Assembly: GCA_001825565.1 (NCBI GenBank)
Contig: MHXM01000135.1
Coordinates: 1 to 6,304 of the forward strand
Length of the DNA stretch: 6,304 nt
Source of the DNA: Desulfuromonadaceae bacterium GWC2_58_13
GTDB taxonomy: Bacteria; Desulfobacterota; Desulfuromonadia; Desulfuromonadales; Trichloromonadaceae
Reading direction: 5' to 3'
A program made the translations under genes and the position numbers. Under the pieces are notes generated by a model that was not told where the DNA came from, made no database searches, and was given only the letters and a program-made list of their open reading frames with translations. Positions 5,731 through 6,304 of the stretch are shown one piece after another (the stretch's first letter is position 1; every line of letters starts with the position of its first letter).

Positions 5731-6304
5731 ACCCCGCTACACCATCGGCATCGACCTGGGCACCACCAACAGCGTCCTGGCCTACATCGACCTGAAACAT
5801 CCCCAACGCGGTCCACGGGTTCTGCCAATTTTTCAGTGGGAATCGGCCGACCGCTTTGCCAGCAACGAACTCCTGCCGTCGTTTCTTTGCGCCCTGACCC
5901 GGGCGGAGGGGGATTCCGGCTTCAAAGCCGCCAACGGTCCCGCACCCGCCGCTTATTCTGGCTGGATTCCCGGGCTCTACGCGAGAGCGCAGATGGCCCT
6001 GCGTCCGGGACGGGTGGTATCCTCAGCCAAATCATGGCTTTGTCACCAGGAGATCGATCGCACCGCTCCCATTCTCCCCTGGAAATCGGAGGACATCCCG
6101 GCCGAGCACCGGCTGTCGCCGATTCAGGTCAGCAGCGCCTATCTGGCTTTTTTCAAGGACAGCTGGAACCTCGTCATGGCGGCCCGCGAACCGGCCGCCG
6201 CCTTCGAACAACAGGAAGTGGTCATCACCGTGCCGGCCTCCTTCGACGAGGCGGCCCAGCAGCTCACCCTCGAAGCGGCGAAAATAGCCGGATTTCCGAA
6301 CACC
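5714..6304 (+). CDS. Second Hsp70-family (DnaK-related) protein, cut by the right window edge
   Basis: 197 N-terminal residues are visible, open to the right edge. The phosphate-1 loop is GIDLGTTNSVLAY (12-24), with the standard GTTNS, unlike GTSNS in the upstream paralogue. SAKSWLC at 104-110 supplies the likely catalytic lysine K106, LPWKSE lies at 121-126, and VPASFDEAA at 173-181 holds the proline-switch residue. The two Hsp70s match closely over SAKSWLC, LPWKSE and VPASFDE, so they are paralogues, probably from an old tandem duplication. The first has EVARIHTHMAAEAAGW where this one has EAAQQLTLEAAKIAGF. The ATG lies 17 bases inside the upstream gene, in another frame. From the usual neighbours of DUF2760, I expect this to be the longer DnaK-related type with a C-terminal DUF3731 region. 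That part is outside the window, so this is inference. Confidence 0.9.
   Translation, partial: MSAPNKPRYTIGIDLGTTNSVLAYIDLKHPQRGPRVLPIFQWESADRFASNELLPSFLCALTRAEGDSGFKAANGPAPAAYSGWIPGLYARAQMALRPGRVVSSAKSWLCHQEIDRTAPILPWKSEDIPAEHRLSPIQVSSAYLAFFKDSWNLVMAAREPAAAFEQQEVVITVPASFDEAAQQLTLEAAKIAGFPNT

Overview
This is a GC-rich window with compact, bacterial-style genes. The Shine-Dalgarno sites, the CHASE-like/HAMP/GGDEF/EAL receptor and the DUF2760-Hsp70-Hsp70 gene order fit a Gram-negative proteobacterium. My best guess is the Desulfuromonadales/Geobacter side of the former Deltaproteobacteria. That placement is inferred from gene content, because the window holds no rRNA or marker gene.

Left part (1-2137, minus strand): a membrane-bound cyclic-di-GMP enzyme runs off the left edge. 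712 residues are visible and only the extreme C-terminus is missing. It has two membrane helices around an extracytoplasmic sensor region, then HAMP, GGDEF and EAL domains. The catalytic residues of both enzymatic domains are present. An 11-residue insert sits between the usual inhibitory-site motif and the GGDEF signature.

Middle (2138-2639): a 502-bp divergent intergenic region. It holds no convincing gene, but has weak promoter-like elements for both directions and a small nested inverted repeat.

Right part (2640-6304, plus strand): four genes in one direction. The first encodes a small membrane-anchored protein with a beta-rich tail, which I do not recognise. A strong intrinsic terminator follows it. 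Then comes a tightly packed set: a DUF2760 membrane protein, a divergent Hsp70 without the helical lid or the classical interdomain linker, and a second Hsp70 that starts 17 bp inside the end of the first and leaves the window after 197 residues. The spacing (22 bp gap, then 17 bp overlap) points to one translationally coupled operon. The likely theme is a specialised chaperone module with two paralogous Hsp70 ATPases and a membrane-anchored partner. Its client and function are not visible from sequence. The c-di-GMP gene is transcribed away from this module, and nothing in the sequence links the two functionally.
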